From Lachnospiraceae bacterium C6A11 (GTDB lineage Bacteria; Bacillota; Clostridia; Lachnospirales; Lachnospiraceae), in the NCBI GenBank assembly GCA_000702245.1, contig JNKY01000013.1, positions 1 through 64,000 on the forward strand: 64,000 nt of DNA. Reading direction: 5' to 3'. Under the pieces are notes generated by a model that had not been told where the DNA came from, searched no databases, and saw nothing but the letters and a program-made list of their open reading frames with translations. Below, in pieces: positions 1 through 8,404 of this stretch (positions are counted from its first letter, which is position 1; every line of letters starts with the position of its first letter). The position numbers and the translations under genes are program-made.

Positions 1-85
<85 letters not shown>

Positions 86-298
86 AAGTTTGTTCGTCCT
101 TAGTCCAGATTTAATCGCTTAGCTTTTTAAATCCTGTCCTAAAACTTACTGTGTTTGGATTTCGTTCAAATCCGAAAATGTCTTTAAAGAATTTTCGGGG
201 TTGTCATGTTGTTAAGTTGTTAATGTGCATTATAAAAGCCGCTTCTGCTTATCTCTTAAGTCTCATGTTTTCGTGTCTGCATCAGCGACAGCTTTTAT

Positions 299-327
299 AG
301 ATTATCACCTGAATATGGATTTGTCAA
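299..327 (-). promoter_or_regulatory. rRNA operon promoter
   Basis: On the minus strand TTGACA (327-322), a 17-nt spacer and TAATCT (304-299) lie about 215 nt upstream of 16S. The -35 is a perfect consensus and the spacing is ideal for housekeeping sigma. The roughly 210-nt AT-rich stretch between this site and 16S is the rRNA leader and contains no gene. Confidence 0.8.
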
Positions 328-360
328 CAGGTTTTTTGAAAATTTTTCAAATAATTTTTT

Positions 361-413
361 CAGGTCGGAAAAACCCTTGATTTTGCTTGATTTTACGTGG
401 TTTTCCCGACCTG
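361..413 (-). terminator. Long inverted repeat between cvpA-like gene and rRNA promoter
   Basis: Arms CAGGTCGG-AAAACC and GGTTTTCCCGACCTG form a roughly 14-bp stem with a 20-odd-nt loop, 56 nt past the cvpA-like stop. Its position suits a terminator insulating the rRNA promoter, but no clean U tract follows on the minus strand, so intrinsic termination is uncertain. Confidence 0.4.
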
Positions 414-468
414 ATGATTTTGTGATTTTTGACCTGATATGTCAAAATCCGAAAAAAATTTTAAAAAA

Positions 469-1254
469 TTATTTTATTCTCTTTGCCAGAATATTTGTCG
501 TGTCGAGAAGCTGAAGGATTGGATTCGCATCTACCATATCATTATAGCTTCCACTCATGATGACAGACGCTACCGTAAGGATCAGCCACGCTGCCGCAAC
601 GCCCATAGCAAGACCTGCCGCGCCGCCTCCTATCTTATCAGCTATATTTATGATAACGATACTTCTTACCGCTGCAGTTGCAAAGTAAATGATAACGAAC
701 AGAATTATCCTGCACAGGATGTACATCACGATAATAACGATAGTCTTAACTGCCGCCCTCGACATACATCTTGCCACATACTGGAAGAAATTGTCTGCGC
801 CGACCTCGCTGTAGGTTTCTTTATTATTATTTGCAACTATGGCCTTATTAATAAAACCCGGCAGATCGATCTTGTCCAGAATATCCAGCTGACTTGCCTT
901 ATTATAGGTTTCGCTCATGATGTATTCGGCAATAAGCTTATCCCTCTGAACAGTAGTTTCCGCCTTATCCAGATATGGTACGCTCGAAAGATCTATACTG
1001 AGTGAGTCAACAAGCTTGTCAGCATTTTCCTCGATCCTCGTCTGGATCACATCGTACATTTTGTCATATATCTTATCATCTATCTTGGTATGCTCGATCA
1101 CGTAGTCACTGATGACCGGCGACAGAATATACACCAGAAGGATGGATATAACTATAGAAACAAGGCTGAGTGCAGTACGGATAAGTCCCCTGTACGCGCC
1201 CAGAAATCCAAAGAACAGGATCACAACAAGTACGATAATGGTCAGTATATTCAT
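469..1254 (-). CDS. CvpA family membrane protein
   Basis: The 261-residue product begins with a hydrophobic segment and a polar turn (FLGAYRGLIRTALSLVS), the usual start of CvpA/colicin V production family proteins. Further membrane segments lie near residues 30-50, 165-200 and 210-235. The segment from about 55 to 150 is charged and probably extracytoplasmic. CvpA proteins are small integral membrane proteins whose biochemical role is poorly defined; in other bacteria they affect envelope stress and colicin export. The gene is the last of a minus-strand run behind leuA and starts 15 nt after the DUF5711-like gene. AGGAGG sits just before the ATG. Family assignment is fairly secure; function is not. 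Confidence 0.8.
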   Translation of the reverse strand: MNILTIIVLVVILFFGFLGAYRGLIRTALSLVSIVISILLVYILSPVISDYVIEHTKIDDKIYDKMYDVIQTRIEENADKLVDSLSIDLSSVPYLDKAETTVQRDKLIAEYIMSETYNKASQLDILDKIDLPGFINKAIVANNNKETYSEVGADNFFQYVARCMSRAAVKTIVIIVMYILCRIILFVIIYFATAAVRSIVIINIADKIGGGAAGLAMGVAAAWLILTVASVIMSGSYNDMVDANPILQLLDTTNILAKRIK

Positions 1255-1269
1255 AAAAAACCTCCTATA

Positions 1270-2739
1270 CTACTTATCGTCATTAACCGTCAGTTTGATA
1301 GTGTCGGTATGATCATCAAAGGTTACGATATACTGGCGGGTTCCCGATGTTGCTATCATATTTTTGATCGGCTTATCAAAAGTATAGCGGAACCTGGTTC
1401 TGCCGCTCTTTGTAAGTATGAGGCACTCCTGGCCTCCTGTTACTATTATCTCGTCGTCCGACGCATTGATATTTTCATATTCAAATCCAATATCATGAGT
1501 AAACTCCAGCTCGCCGGCGAGGTTGTAAACCTTCATAACATAGCCCTCACCGCTCTCAGCCTTCTGAACTGTGCCCAGAAAACTGCTGCTGTAGAAAATA
1601 CTCTTAATCTCACCTTCAAGATTGATGATTGCCTTGAGAGAAGGCTTCTCCTTCATCTTGTATATGTAGATATGCTGGTCTGAAAACGCCGCAATCGTGT
1701 TATTTGTCACGAATTCAACCTTCGGGATCAGCTCGTCCTTAAATTTGAAGCCGCCTACCATACGGTCTGCGTTCATGTTCTGTCCGACCTCGCCGAAGTT
1801 GTAAGCGGTCAGACTTATATTTGTGGTCAGCCCGTCAACGAGGAAATAGCTCGTGAAGAGCTTCTCGCCGTTGTCTGACACTGTAATATCAACCGGATAG
1901 CCGCTCTTATCCAGAGAGGTCTGTATCTCGTAAATGATAGAACCGTTGTTGCTGTACATATTAATATAGTTAGTTTTGTCGCTTTCAAGAACCACAACGT
2001 AAGCGCCATGCTCGGAAATATCGATGTCACAGATAGCATAAGGCATGGTATTTTCGCTGACCTGACCATCAGTATTAAATACAACCACCTTGTTTCCGCC
2101 CTTATCCGCAATAACAGCGTAGTTTCCGTTAGAAGCTGCAATCGGAGCCTTGATGTCGGTGCCGGCAGTCCATACTATATCTCCGTTGGAGTTGATATAG
2201 GAAGCGCCCTCCGGCGTGTATTTGAGCAGATTCGTGCCAAATTTTATATAAGAAGCATTTGTCTCGTAGGAGGTCTCCGAAGTCTTCACCACCGTATAGC
2301 CGTGATACTGACGGATACTGTTATAGTAGGTGATCCAGGCTGCAACGCCAAAAGCTATTACTACAATAGAAATAATGACTATCCTCTTGATGATGCTTTT
2401 TCTGCGTCTGGCAAGGTTGGCCCTGCCGGCCTCTTCACTGCCCCTTACATGGATGACTTTGCCCCTGTCGTTGTCCTTCTTTCTGCCCTTACGCTTCTCG
2501 GCAACATTGACCTCACGCGACTCACGCTCATTTTCCTCGCGTTCACGCAGCCTGTCACCGCGGAGAGTCTCTGTATTTCGAGAACTTCTTAGAATCTCTG
2601 TCCCACGTTTCAGGGTTTCCGTATCACGTGAGCTTCTCAGGTTTTCCGTATCACGTCTTTCTCCACTGTGGAGAGTCTCTGTTTCCGGTCTTCTATTTTT
2701 CTGGCTTACATTTTTCTTCTGTTTGCCACGTTTTTTCAT
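1270..2739 (-). CDS. DUF5711-like membrane-anchored beta-propeller protein
   Basis: The 489-residue product has a very basic, low-complexity N-terminus (about residues 1-115) with imperfect repeats of the type R-R-D-T-E-T-L. A single membrane segment follows near 118-140 (IIKRIVIISIVVIAFGVAAWI). The C-terminal extracytoplasmic region of about 340 residues is made of short beta repeats such as SNGDIVWTAG and DITVSDNGEKLFTSY, suggestive of a WD/PQQ-like propeller. This matches the DUF5711 type found beside cvpA in Lachnospiraceae. No catalytic residues are evident. Its start overlaps the upstream gene by 4 nt (ATGA), indicating translational coupling. A scaffold or binding role in the envelope is inference. 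Confidence 0.7.
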   Translation of the reverse strand: MKKRGKQKKNVSQKNRRPETETLHSGERRDTENLRSSRDTETLKRGTEILRSSRNTETLRGDRLREREENERESREVNVAEKRKGRKKDNDRGKVIHVRGSEEAGRANLARRRKSIIKRIVIISIVVIAFGVAAWITYYNSIRQYHGYTVVKTSETSYETNASYIKFGTNLLKYTPEGASYINSNGDIVWTAGTDIKAPIAASNGNYAVIADKGGNKVVVFNTDGQVSENTMPYAICDIDISEHGAYVVVLESDKTNYINMYSNNGSIIYEIQTSLDKSGYPVDITVSDNGEKLFTSYFLVDGLTTNISLTAYNFGEVGQNMNADRMVGGFKFKDELIPKVEFVTNNTIAAFSDQHIYIYKMKEKPSLKAIINLEGEIKSIFYSSSFLGTVQKAESGEGYVMKVYNLAGELEFTHDIGFEYENINASDDEIIVTGGQECLILTKSGRTRFRYTFDKPIKNMIATSGTRQYIVTFDDHTDTIKLTVNDDK

Positions 2740-3134
2740 CTTCGCACCTTCTTATTTGTCTTATCGGTGTTTCTCTTAATCTGGTCGCGGTATTTTCTGC
2801 CTTCCCTGATATGCTCAAGGAACCTGATCTTCGTGTTTACGTAGATCAGGAAATATATGACTATGAAAAGGACTATCCACACCGCGCTCAGCACTATGGA
2901 GAGCAGAACCTTCTTATCGTAGTTGAAGCCCAGAAATATTGTATTCCAGAGCAGGAGCAGCAAAACTGCCGGAACTACGAGCGCAATAAGTACCAGAAAG
3001 AAAAGCTTTTTCATCACCTCTCGCGGACCTCGCGGCATGAACATTATATAATAGAATTCACTGCTGCAGATGGTTGGTACGCCATTCTCTTTAAAATACT
3101 TTTTCAGTTCCTTCTCCATATCTTTTTCATTCAT
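2736..3134 (-). CDS. Small two-TM membrane protein, unknown function
   Basis: The product has 132 residues: a charged N-terminus of about 40 residues, two strongly hydrophobic segments (about 42-65 and 75-98) separated by a short loop, and a highly basic tail ending KTNKKVRR. I do not recognise a named family. The ATG overlaps the leuA stop (TAATG) and the stop overlaps the next start (ATGA), so it sits in a tightly coupled set leuA-this gene-DUF5711-cvpA. Such coupling suggests co-expression, not necessarily a role in leucine synthesis. Confidence 0.75.
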   Translation of the reverse strand: MNEKDMEKELKKYFKENGVPTICSSEFYYIMFMPRGPREVMKKLFFLVLIALVVPAVLLLLLWNTIFLGFNYDKKVLLSIVLSAVWIVLFIVIYFLIYVNTKIRFLEHIREGRKYRDQIKRNTDKTNKKVRR

Positions 3135-4816
3135 TATTTTAAAGCCTTATTTACAGCGCTTATAAGTGCATAAACCGATGCATCTATTATATCATCCTTT
3201 ATGCCTGCACCCCAAACAATTTTTTCAATTCCATCAACCTTTATTCCCACATATGCGCAGGCCTTGCTGTTGGAACCGACAGAGAGTGCATGTTCCTCGT
3301 AATCAGCTATATCAAATGCAACATCAAAGTGCTTCATGATCGCATTTCTGACAGCGTCAAGTCTTCCGTTGCCCTGACCGTGGTAAACCTTGGTAGCTCC
3401 GTTATCGCCCTTGTTAGCCGCAAATATGGTAAGTTCGCACTTGATACCGTCGATCTGCTGGAAGTGACATTCGATAAATCTGATAGGATCCTCGATATTT
3501 ACGTACTGAGAAATAAATACATCATAAACCTCTTCCGGCTTAAGCTCCTTGTGTGATCTGTCGGAAACGCCCTTAACTGCATAGCCGACATCCTCCTTCA
3601 TCTTCTTAGGGATATCGTAGCCGTATTTTGTCTCAAGGATGAAGCCGATACCGCCCTTACCGGACTGGCTGTTGATACGGATAACATCGCCGTCGTAGGT
3701 TCTTCCGATATCCTCCGGATTAAGCGGAAGATAAGGAACCGTCCACATCTGATCTGGGTCGTTCTCTCTATACTTCATGCCCTTCGCGATAGCATCCTGG
3801 TGTGAGCCCGAAAATGCAGCAAATACAAGCTTGCCGCAGTATGGCTCTCTCGGATAGATCTCCATACCTGTAAGTCTCTCATAAACCCCCTGGATACGAG
3901 GCATATCAGTAAAGTCAAGACATGGATCAACGCCATGTGTAAACATGTTCATTGCAAGAGTGATAACGTCAACATTACCTGTTCTCTCACCGTTACCAAA
4001 GAGGGTTCCCTCGATACGGTCTGCACCTGCAAGAAGTCCAAGCTCGGCATCTGCAACTCCACAGCCTCTGTCGTTGTGAGGGTGAAGTGAAAGGATAACA
4101 TTCTCTCTATGAACCATATTTGTGCTCATGTATTCGATCTGGCTCGCATATACATGAGGAAGTGACATCTCAACTGTTGCAGGAAGGTTGATGATAACCT
4201 TTCTGTCAGGAGTAGGCTGCCATACATTGATAACAGCATTGCAGACCTCAAGAGCATATTCAGGTTCTGTTCCTGTAAAGCTTTCCGGAGAATACTCGAA
4301 TCTGTATGGAGCACCGTCCTCATCAGCAAGCTTCTTGAGAAGCTCAGCACCGTCTATAGCGATCTTAAGGATCTCCTCCTTGCTCATCTTAAACACCTGT
4401 GTACGCTGAGCGTAAGAGGTAGAGTTGTAGAGATGAACGATGACATTCTTCGGGTTTGCTCCTCTAACTGCATCAAAGGTCTTCTTTATGATATGCTCTC
4501 TTGCCTGAGTAAGCACCTGAATAGTTACATCGTCAGGGATAAGGTCATCCTCGATAAGTCTTCTGCAGAAGTCATACTCTGTATCACTTGCTGCAGGGAA
4601 ACCGATCTCGATCTCCTTAAATCCTACTCTGATAAGCTCCTTGTAGAACTCAAGCTTCTCTTCAAGATTCATCGGTGTGACAAGTGCCTGATTTCCATCG
4701 CGAAGATCAACGCTGCACCATATTGGCGCCTTGTCGATATATTCCTTATTTACCCAGTTTGTTGACTGAACCGGCGGCATGTAATAGCCTCTTTTGTAGT
4801 GGTTGTAATTCTTCAT
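3134..4816 (-). CDS. leuA: 2-isopropylmalate synthase
   Basis: LeuA condenses acetyl-CoA with 2-oxoisovalerate, the first committed step of leucine synthesis. The HMGL-like TIM barrel carries the metal and substrate motif near the N-terminus (SVDLRDGNQAL) and the later HPHNDRGCGVA motif. A C-terminal LeuA regulatory domain (about residues 430-560) probably binds leucine for feedback. At about 560 residues it is the long type-2 form. I chose the ATG at 4816 because AGGAGG lies 8 nt upstream; an earlier in-frame ATG at 4864 lacks this and sits close to the T-box terminator. The preceding T-box with a CUC specifier supports leucine-specific control. Confidence 0.97.
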   Translation of the reverse strand: MKNYNHYKRGYYMPPVQSTNWVNKEYIDKAPIWCSVDLRDGNQALVTPMNLEEKLEFYKELIRVGFKEIEIGFPAASDTEYDFCRRLIEDDLIPDDVTIQVLTQAREHIIKKTFDAVRGANPKNVIVHLYNSTSYAQRTQVFKMSKEEILKIAIDGAELLKKLADEDGAPYRFEYSPESFTGTEPEYALEVCNAVINVWQPTPDRKVIINLPATVEMSLPHVYASQIEYMSTNMVHRENVILSLHPHNDRGCGVADAELGLLAGADRIEGTLFGNGERTGNVDVITLAMNMFTHGVDPCLDFTDMPRIQGVYERLTGMEIYPREPYCGKLVFAAFSGSHQDAIAKGMKYRENDPDQMWTVPYLPLNPEDIGRTYDGDVIRINSQSGKGGIGFILETKYGYDIPKKMKEDVGYAVKGVSDRSHKELKPEEVYDVFISQYVNIEDPIRFIECHFQQIDGIKCELTIFAANKGDNGATKVYHGQGNGRLDAVRNAIMKHFDVAFDIADYEEHALSVGSNSKACAYVGIKVDGIEKIVWGAGIKDDIIDASVYALISAVNKALK

Positions 4817-4879
4817 CTCTTTTTCCTCCTTAAAAATACTATATAAACTGCTTTGATTTTCCATCCATGATGGTTAAGA

Positions 4880-5184
4880 CGTAAAGAAAAGCGCCCCTAG
4901 ATAATCTAGAGACGCTGTTAAACGCGGTACCACTCTAATTCGTATAAGTCTGAGACTATCGCCTCTTAATCATACGCACTCAATACGGATACGGATGTAA
5001 ATCTTATATCCTCCTTCTTTAACGGTAAGGCTCCGTCCTGGACTACCTGCATCACTGCCCTTCATCCGGCTGCTCCAAGGCGAGTTCAGAATCCCTTGTC
5101 CACTGCCTCGCACCAACCGGCAGCTCTCTGAAGAACCTCATGATCCTTACTATTCCTCTTCATCGCATTTAGCTTTATGATGAG
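4880..5184 (-). promoter_or_regulatory. T-box riboswitch, leucine (CUC specifier), upstream of leuA
   Basis: On the minus strand the T-box core AGAGTGGTACCGCG lies at 4936-4923. Immediately after it a GC-rich hairpin (GCGTCTCTAGA / TCTAGGGGCGC, about 4917-4887) is followed by TTTTCTTT, an intrinsic terminator. Upstream, the Stem I region contains GAACTCGCC, giving a CTC leucine codon at 5084-5082 as the likely specifier. Uncharged tRNA-Leu would pair with the specifier and the T-box bulge and favour readthrough into leuA. The specifier is chosen by position and by match to leuA, not by a computed fold. Confidence 0.95.
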
Positions 5185-5213
5185 AATCTAACACAAGTGT
5201 TAGGATATGTCAA
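5185..5213 (-). promoter_or_regulatory. leuA promoter with palindrome in the spacer
   Basis: TTGACA (5213-5208) and TAGATT (5190-5185) are separated by 17 nt on the minus strand. The spacer and the edge of the -10 are occupied by a perfect inverted repeat CTAACAC-AA-GTGTTAG (5188-5203), a plausible repressor operator acting in addition to the T-box. The -35 lies within 6 bp of the stop codon of the upstream gene. Confidence 0.8.
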
Positions 5214-5218
5214 CCTAT

Positions 5219-7450
5219 TTATTGACCGTCGGCCGTCTGAACCTTGCCGTCTATAACATTCCACCAACGGGTTTCACCATCAATGGTTCCCTTGATGGAA
5301 GCCCGTACGCGGAAATTCACCTGACCACCTTCGCAATACCACCAGCCGTACTGATTCTTGGCAAAGCCTCTGTAGTTGAAATCGACCTTACCGCCTTTAC
5401 ACTTCCACCAGCCATTTTCGTTCTTGCCAAGTCCATTGAAGTTAAAATCAACTTTGCCGCCACTACATTTCCACCAGCCGTATTCGTTCTTGGCAATACC
5501 GTTATAATTGAAATCGACCTTACCGCCTTTACATTTCCACCAGCCGTTTTCATTCTTGGCAATACCGTTATAATTGAAATCGACTTTGCCGCCCTTCAGC
5601 TTCCACCAGCCATATTCATTCTTTTCGATGGAATTGCAGTTGAAGTCAACCTTGCCGTTTACTATACACCACCAGCCATTTTCATTCTTGGCAATACCGG
5701 TGTAGTTAAAATCAACCTTACCGTTTGTGATCTTCCACCAGCCATTACTGTTCTTCGCAACTGTATTTGTGAAGGTCACCTTACCGCCCTTAATATACCA
5801 CCAGGCATTCTCACCCTTCACGGTACCCTTAATGACATCGCTTTTGTTGAAATTAACCTTACCGTTTTCGATATACCACCAGCCGTTTTCATTCTCAGCA
5901 AAACCGGTATAGGAGGTGTCAACCTTTCCATTCTTAACATACCACCAGGCGGTCTCCTCGTTCACCTTTCCGCGAACAACTGTTGTGGCAGACCTGTCTA
6001 TCCTTCCATCGGATATGTACCAGCAGCCCTCGTCATTTTCTGCAAGACCCTTGTACCCGAAATCTACCATACCATGATTTACAAACCAATGATCGGTTTC
6101 CCCGTCAACAGTTCCTTCATAAAAACCAACAAAGGATTTGACCAACAAGCCGTCTTCGAACAGACACCATATCTTTTTGTTATAGAAATTTAATGCATAA
6201 AGACCTGTGATACTGTCATCAACTGCCGTATCATTGTTTTCATATTCTGCAAATACTGTAACATCCTCTTCCGGAAGAATTATATAAGCCTCCTCACTTT
6301 CAGCCATTGTTCCGGATGTAAAGCCAACAGTATTGTAGCTTTCATTCGTCTCCCCGAAAGCAAGGATATTCTCTATCTGATAGCTCATCGCTTTGTATCC
6401 GTTTACGCTCGGATGAACCGTATCGGTACTCATCAGATCATCATTCATCATTACATGCCACAGATCATGACTCGTGATCGCTCCGTATTTCTCCGCTGAA
6501 GCCGCATACTGTTCACAGGCCTTAAGTGTATTTATCCGCCACCCCACGTTTGTGGTCCAGTCTGCCGGAAGTATCCATATCCTTGCATTCGGATAGGTTG
6601 CTCGAATATAAGAAACGTATTCCTCTATTCCAGAATCAATCCCATCCACATAGTTTTTATCATTAAAGCTTCCAACTGTTACTACATCAGTTACACTTTT
6701 TTTATCTCTGACGCTGTCCTCAACATCCTTCAGAAGAGAAATAAAAAGCTTACCCTCATGTGCGAAGCCATATCCTCCAACATCATTTCTGTAATACATT
6801 TTCATGTCAGAGCTGTGCCTGAGCAGCAGATAATCAAGCCACGAAAATGCATTTCCACCATCTGTGTATCCATTCTGATAGCTGTCGCCGATAAAGATAA
6901 AAGTCCTGCCGTAGAATTGTGACGCTGTATCCGTCGGATCACTGTATATGATCTCTTCATTTTCGCTGCCGTCAGCCGGTGAAATATGCCAGCATTTGAA
7001 CCTCATCCCCTTCGGTGCAGGATCAGCGGTTATCTTAATTGTATCGCCGGCATCGTAGGTATTCTCAGAAAGATTATCCTCAATCTTTCCGCCCTTGATA
7101 GTCACCTTGCATCTGCCGTCGTTATCCTCTTCAACATCGGCGGGCTCACTGCCATCATCTGCTCCAGCATCTGCAGGCTCCCCTTTGGTTCCAACCTCGC
7201 CTTTGACAGACTCATCACTATCATCACCGTCCACAGACTCCCCGCCCGCATCGACATCGGTATCGTTCAGCCTGTAAACTGCCGTATCATAATACGCGTT
7301 ACCTGCCATCTTTTCTTCGTAGGCAGTTTGGACAATGTGTTCCCCTTTGCCGGCTCCCATACAAAAGCCCGGCAAAAAAGCTCCGACTGCAAGCCCTGCA
7401 GTAACCGTCATTTTCTTCAGAAATAAAGACCTATTAAACCTTCTAAACAT
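5219..7450 (-). CDS. Secreted SGNH/GDSL hydrolase with C-terminal cell-wall-binding repeats
   Basis: The 743-residue product has a signal peptide (about 1-35), an acidic linker (60-112), and a divergent InlB-B-like repeat starting near 115. A SGNH hydrolase domain spans about 182-370. Block I is [10 protein letters not shown] with Ser191, block III resembles GSFND, and block V is DTVHP with Asp344/His347, so the catalytic residues look intact. From about 415 to the end there are roughly 16 repeats of about 20 residues with the pattern G-W-W-x(3)-G-K-V-D-F, typical of choline-binding-like wall anchors. An esterase on wall or dietary polysaccharide is likely; the substrate is unknown. The second of two adjacent ATGs is chosen because it lies 6 nt from GGAG. 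Confidence 0.88.
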   Translation of the reverse strand: MFRRFNRSLFLKKMTVTAGLAVGAFLPGFCMGAGKGEHIVQTAYEEKMAGNAYYDTAVYRLNDTDVDAGGESVDGDDSDESVKGEVGTKGEPADAGADDGSEPADVEEDNDGRCKVTIKGGKIEDNLSENTYDAGDTIKITADPAPKGMRFKCWHISPADGSENEEIIYSDPTDTASQFYGRTFIFIGDSYQNGYTDGGNAFSWLDYLLLRHSSDMKMYYRNDVGGYGFAHEGKLFISLLKDVEDSVRDKKSVTDVVTVGSFNDKNYVDGIDSGIEEYVSYIRATYPNARIWILPADWTTNVGWRINTLKACEQYAASAEKYGAITSHDLWHVMMNDDLMSTDTVHPSVNGYKAMSYQIENILAFGETNESYNTVGFTSGTMAESEEAYIILPEEDVTVFAEYENNDTAVDDSITGLYALNFYNKKIWCLFEDGLLVKSFVGFYEGTVDGETDHWFVNHGMVDFGYKGLAENDEGCWYISDGRIDRSATTVVRGKVNEETAWWYVKNGKVDTSYTGFAENENGWWYIENGKVNFNKSDVIKGTVKGENAWWYIKGGKVTFTNTVAKNSNGWWKITNGKVDFNYTGIAKNENGWWCIVNGKVDFNCNSIEKNEYGWWKLKGGKVDFNYNGIAKNENGWWKCKGGKVDFNYNGIAKNEYGWWKCSGGKVDFNFNGLGKNENGWWKCKGGKVDFNYRGFAKNQYGWWYCEGGQVNFRVRASIKGTIDGETRWWNVIDGKVQTADGQ
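5230..6150 (-). repeat. In-gene tandem repeats of about 60-63 bp
   Basis: The 3' part of the hydrolase gene consists of near-identical units of 60-63 bp encoding the Gly-Trp-Trp wall-binding repeats. Units between about 5320 and 5600 are the most similar at the DNA level, suggesting recent duplication and possible copy-number change. Confidence 0.85.
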
Positions 7451-7669
7451 CATCTGCTCCTTCCCGGACAGATCAGCCTCAGCAACGCCAAAACCTCTTA
7501 CATTAAGACTGCTCGGAACCGGTAAAATATTTCTTTACATACACTAAAAAAATAGTATAACATATTTATGCATAATATTCTACAGAACCCATGACAAATA
7601 CATCTATTTAACCAATCTGTGCCCCGGAACAGGGTAGCGTAAGATCATATAAAATACAGGAGGAGCACC

Positions 7670-8344
7670 ATGCCACCTATCACAAATGACTGGTCCGAAA
7701 AGCTGAAGGACGAATATAAAAAAGATTACTACCGCAAACTCTTCGAATTTGTCGGTGCCGAATACAGCAGCCACACCGTTTATCCGCCGGGAGACGATAT
7801 TTTCAACGCCTTCCACCTTACCCCTCTGTCGAAGGTTAAGGTTGTTATAATCGGACAGGATCCTTACCACGAAGAAGGGCAGGCTCATGGTCTTTCTTTC
7901 TCGGTAAAACCAGGCGTCGACATCCCGCCTTCACTTGTGAATATCTATAAAGAATTAAATACCGATCTTGGCTGCTACATACCAAATAACGGATATCTCG
8001 TAAAATGGGCTGAGCAGGGAGTCCTTCTCCTCAACGCCGTACTTACAGTCCGCGCCCACGCTGCTGCCTCTCACCAGAATAAAGGCTGGGAGAACTTCAC
8101 TGACGCAGTAATAAGAATACTGAACGAGGTTGACAGACCGATAGTATTTCTTCTTTGGGGCGGTTTTGCCCGCGGAAAGAAAGCCATGCTGACCAACCCG
8201 AATCATCTTGTTCTGGAAGCGCCGCACCCGAGTCCGCTCTCAAGCTACAGAGGCTTCTTCGGATGCAGGCACTTCAGCAAAACAAATGAATTCCTGGAGT
8301 CACACGGCATCGAACCGATTGACTGGCAGATAGAGAATATATGA
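7670..8344 (+). CDS. ung: Uracil-DNA glycosylase
   Basis: Family 1 UDG excises uracil from DNA at the start of base excision repair. The 224-residue product carries the water-activating loop GQDPYHEEGQAHGLSFSV (catalytic Asp in GQDPYH), the uracil-contact region LLLNAVLTVRAHAAASHQNKGW, and the DNA-intercalation loop HPSPLSSYRGFFG with the essential His. Length is typical. AGGAGG lies 6 nt before the ATG. It is one of the few plus-strand genes here, facing the large surface-protein gene convergently, and it has its own terminator. Confidence 0.97.
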   Translation: MPPITNDWSEKLKDEYKKDYYRKLFEFVGAEYSSHTVYPPGDDIFNAFHLTPLSKVKVVIIGQDPYHEEGQAHGLSFSVKPGVDIPPSLVNIYKELNTDLGCYIPNNGYLVKWAEQGVLLLNAVLTVRAHAAASHQNKGWENFTDAVIRILNEVDRPIVFLLWGGFARGKKAMLTNPNHLVLEAPHPSPLSSYRGFFGCRHFSKTNEFLESHGIEPIDWQIENI

Positions 8345-8351
8345 TCATTCA

Positions 8352-8384
8352 GGCTGTCCGATTACTGTCGGGCAGTCTTTTTTT
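8352..8384 (+). terminator. Intrinsic terminator after ung
   Basis: A 10-bp stem GGCTGTCCGA / TCGGGCAGTC (two G-T pairs, 6-nt loop) is followed directly by eight T on the plus strand, 8 nt after the ung stop. Confidence 0.9.
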
Positions 8385-8404
8385 CATTTCGCCGTATATT
8401 TTCT

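Noticed and set aside
5207-6193. Long plus-strand open frame of 328 codons with repetitive hydrophobic sequence
   Set aside because: It is the antisense reading of the Gly-Trp-Trp wall-binding repeats; no ribosome site, and its regular repeats mirror the real gene.
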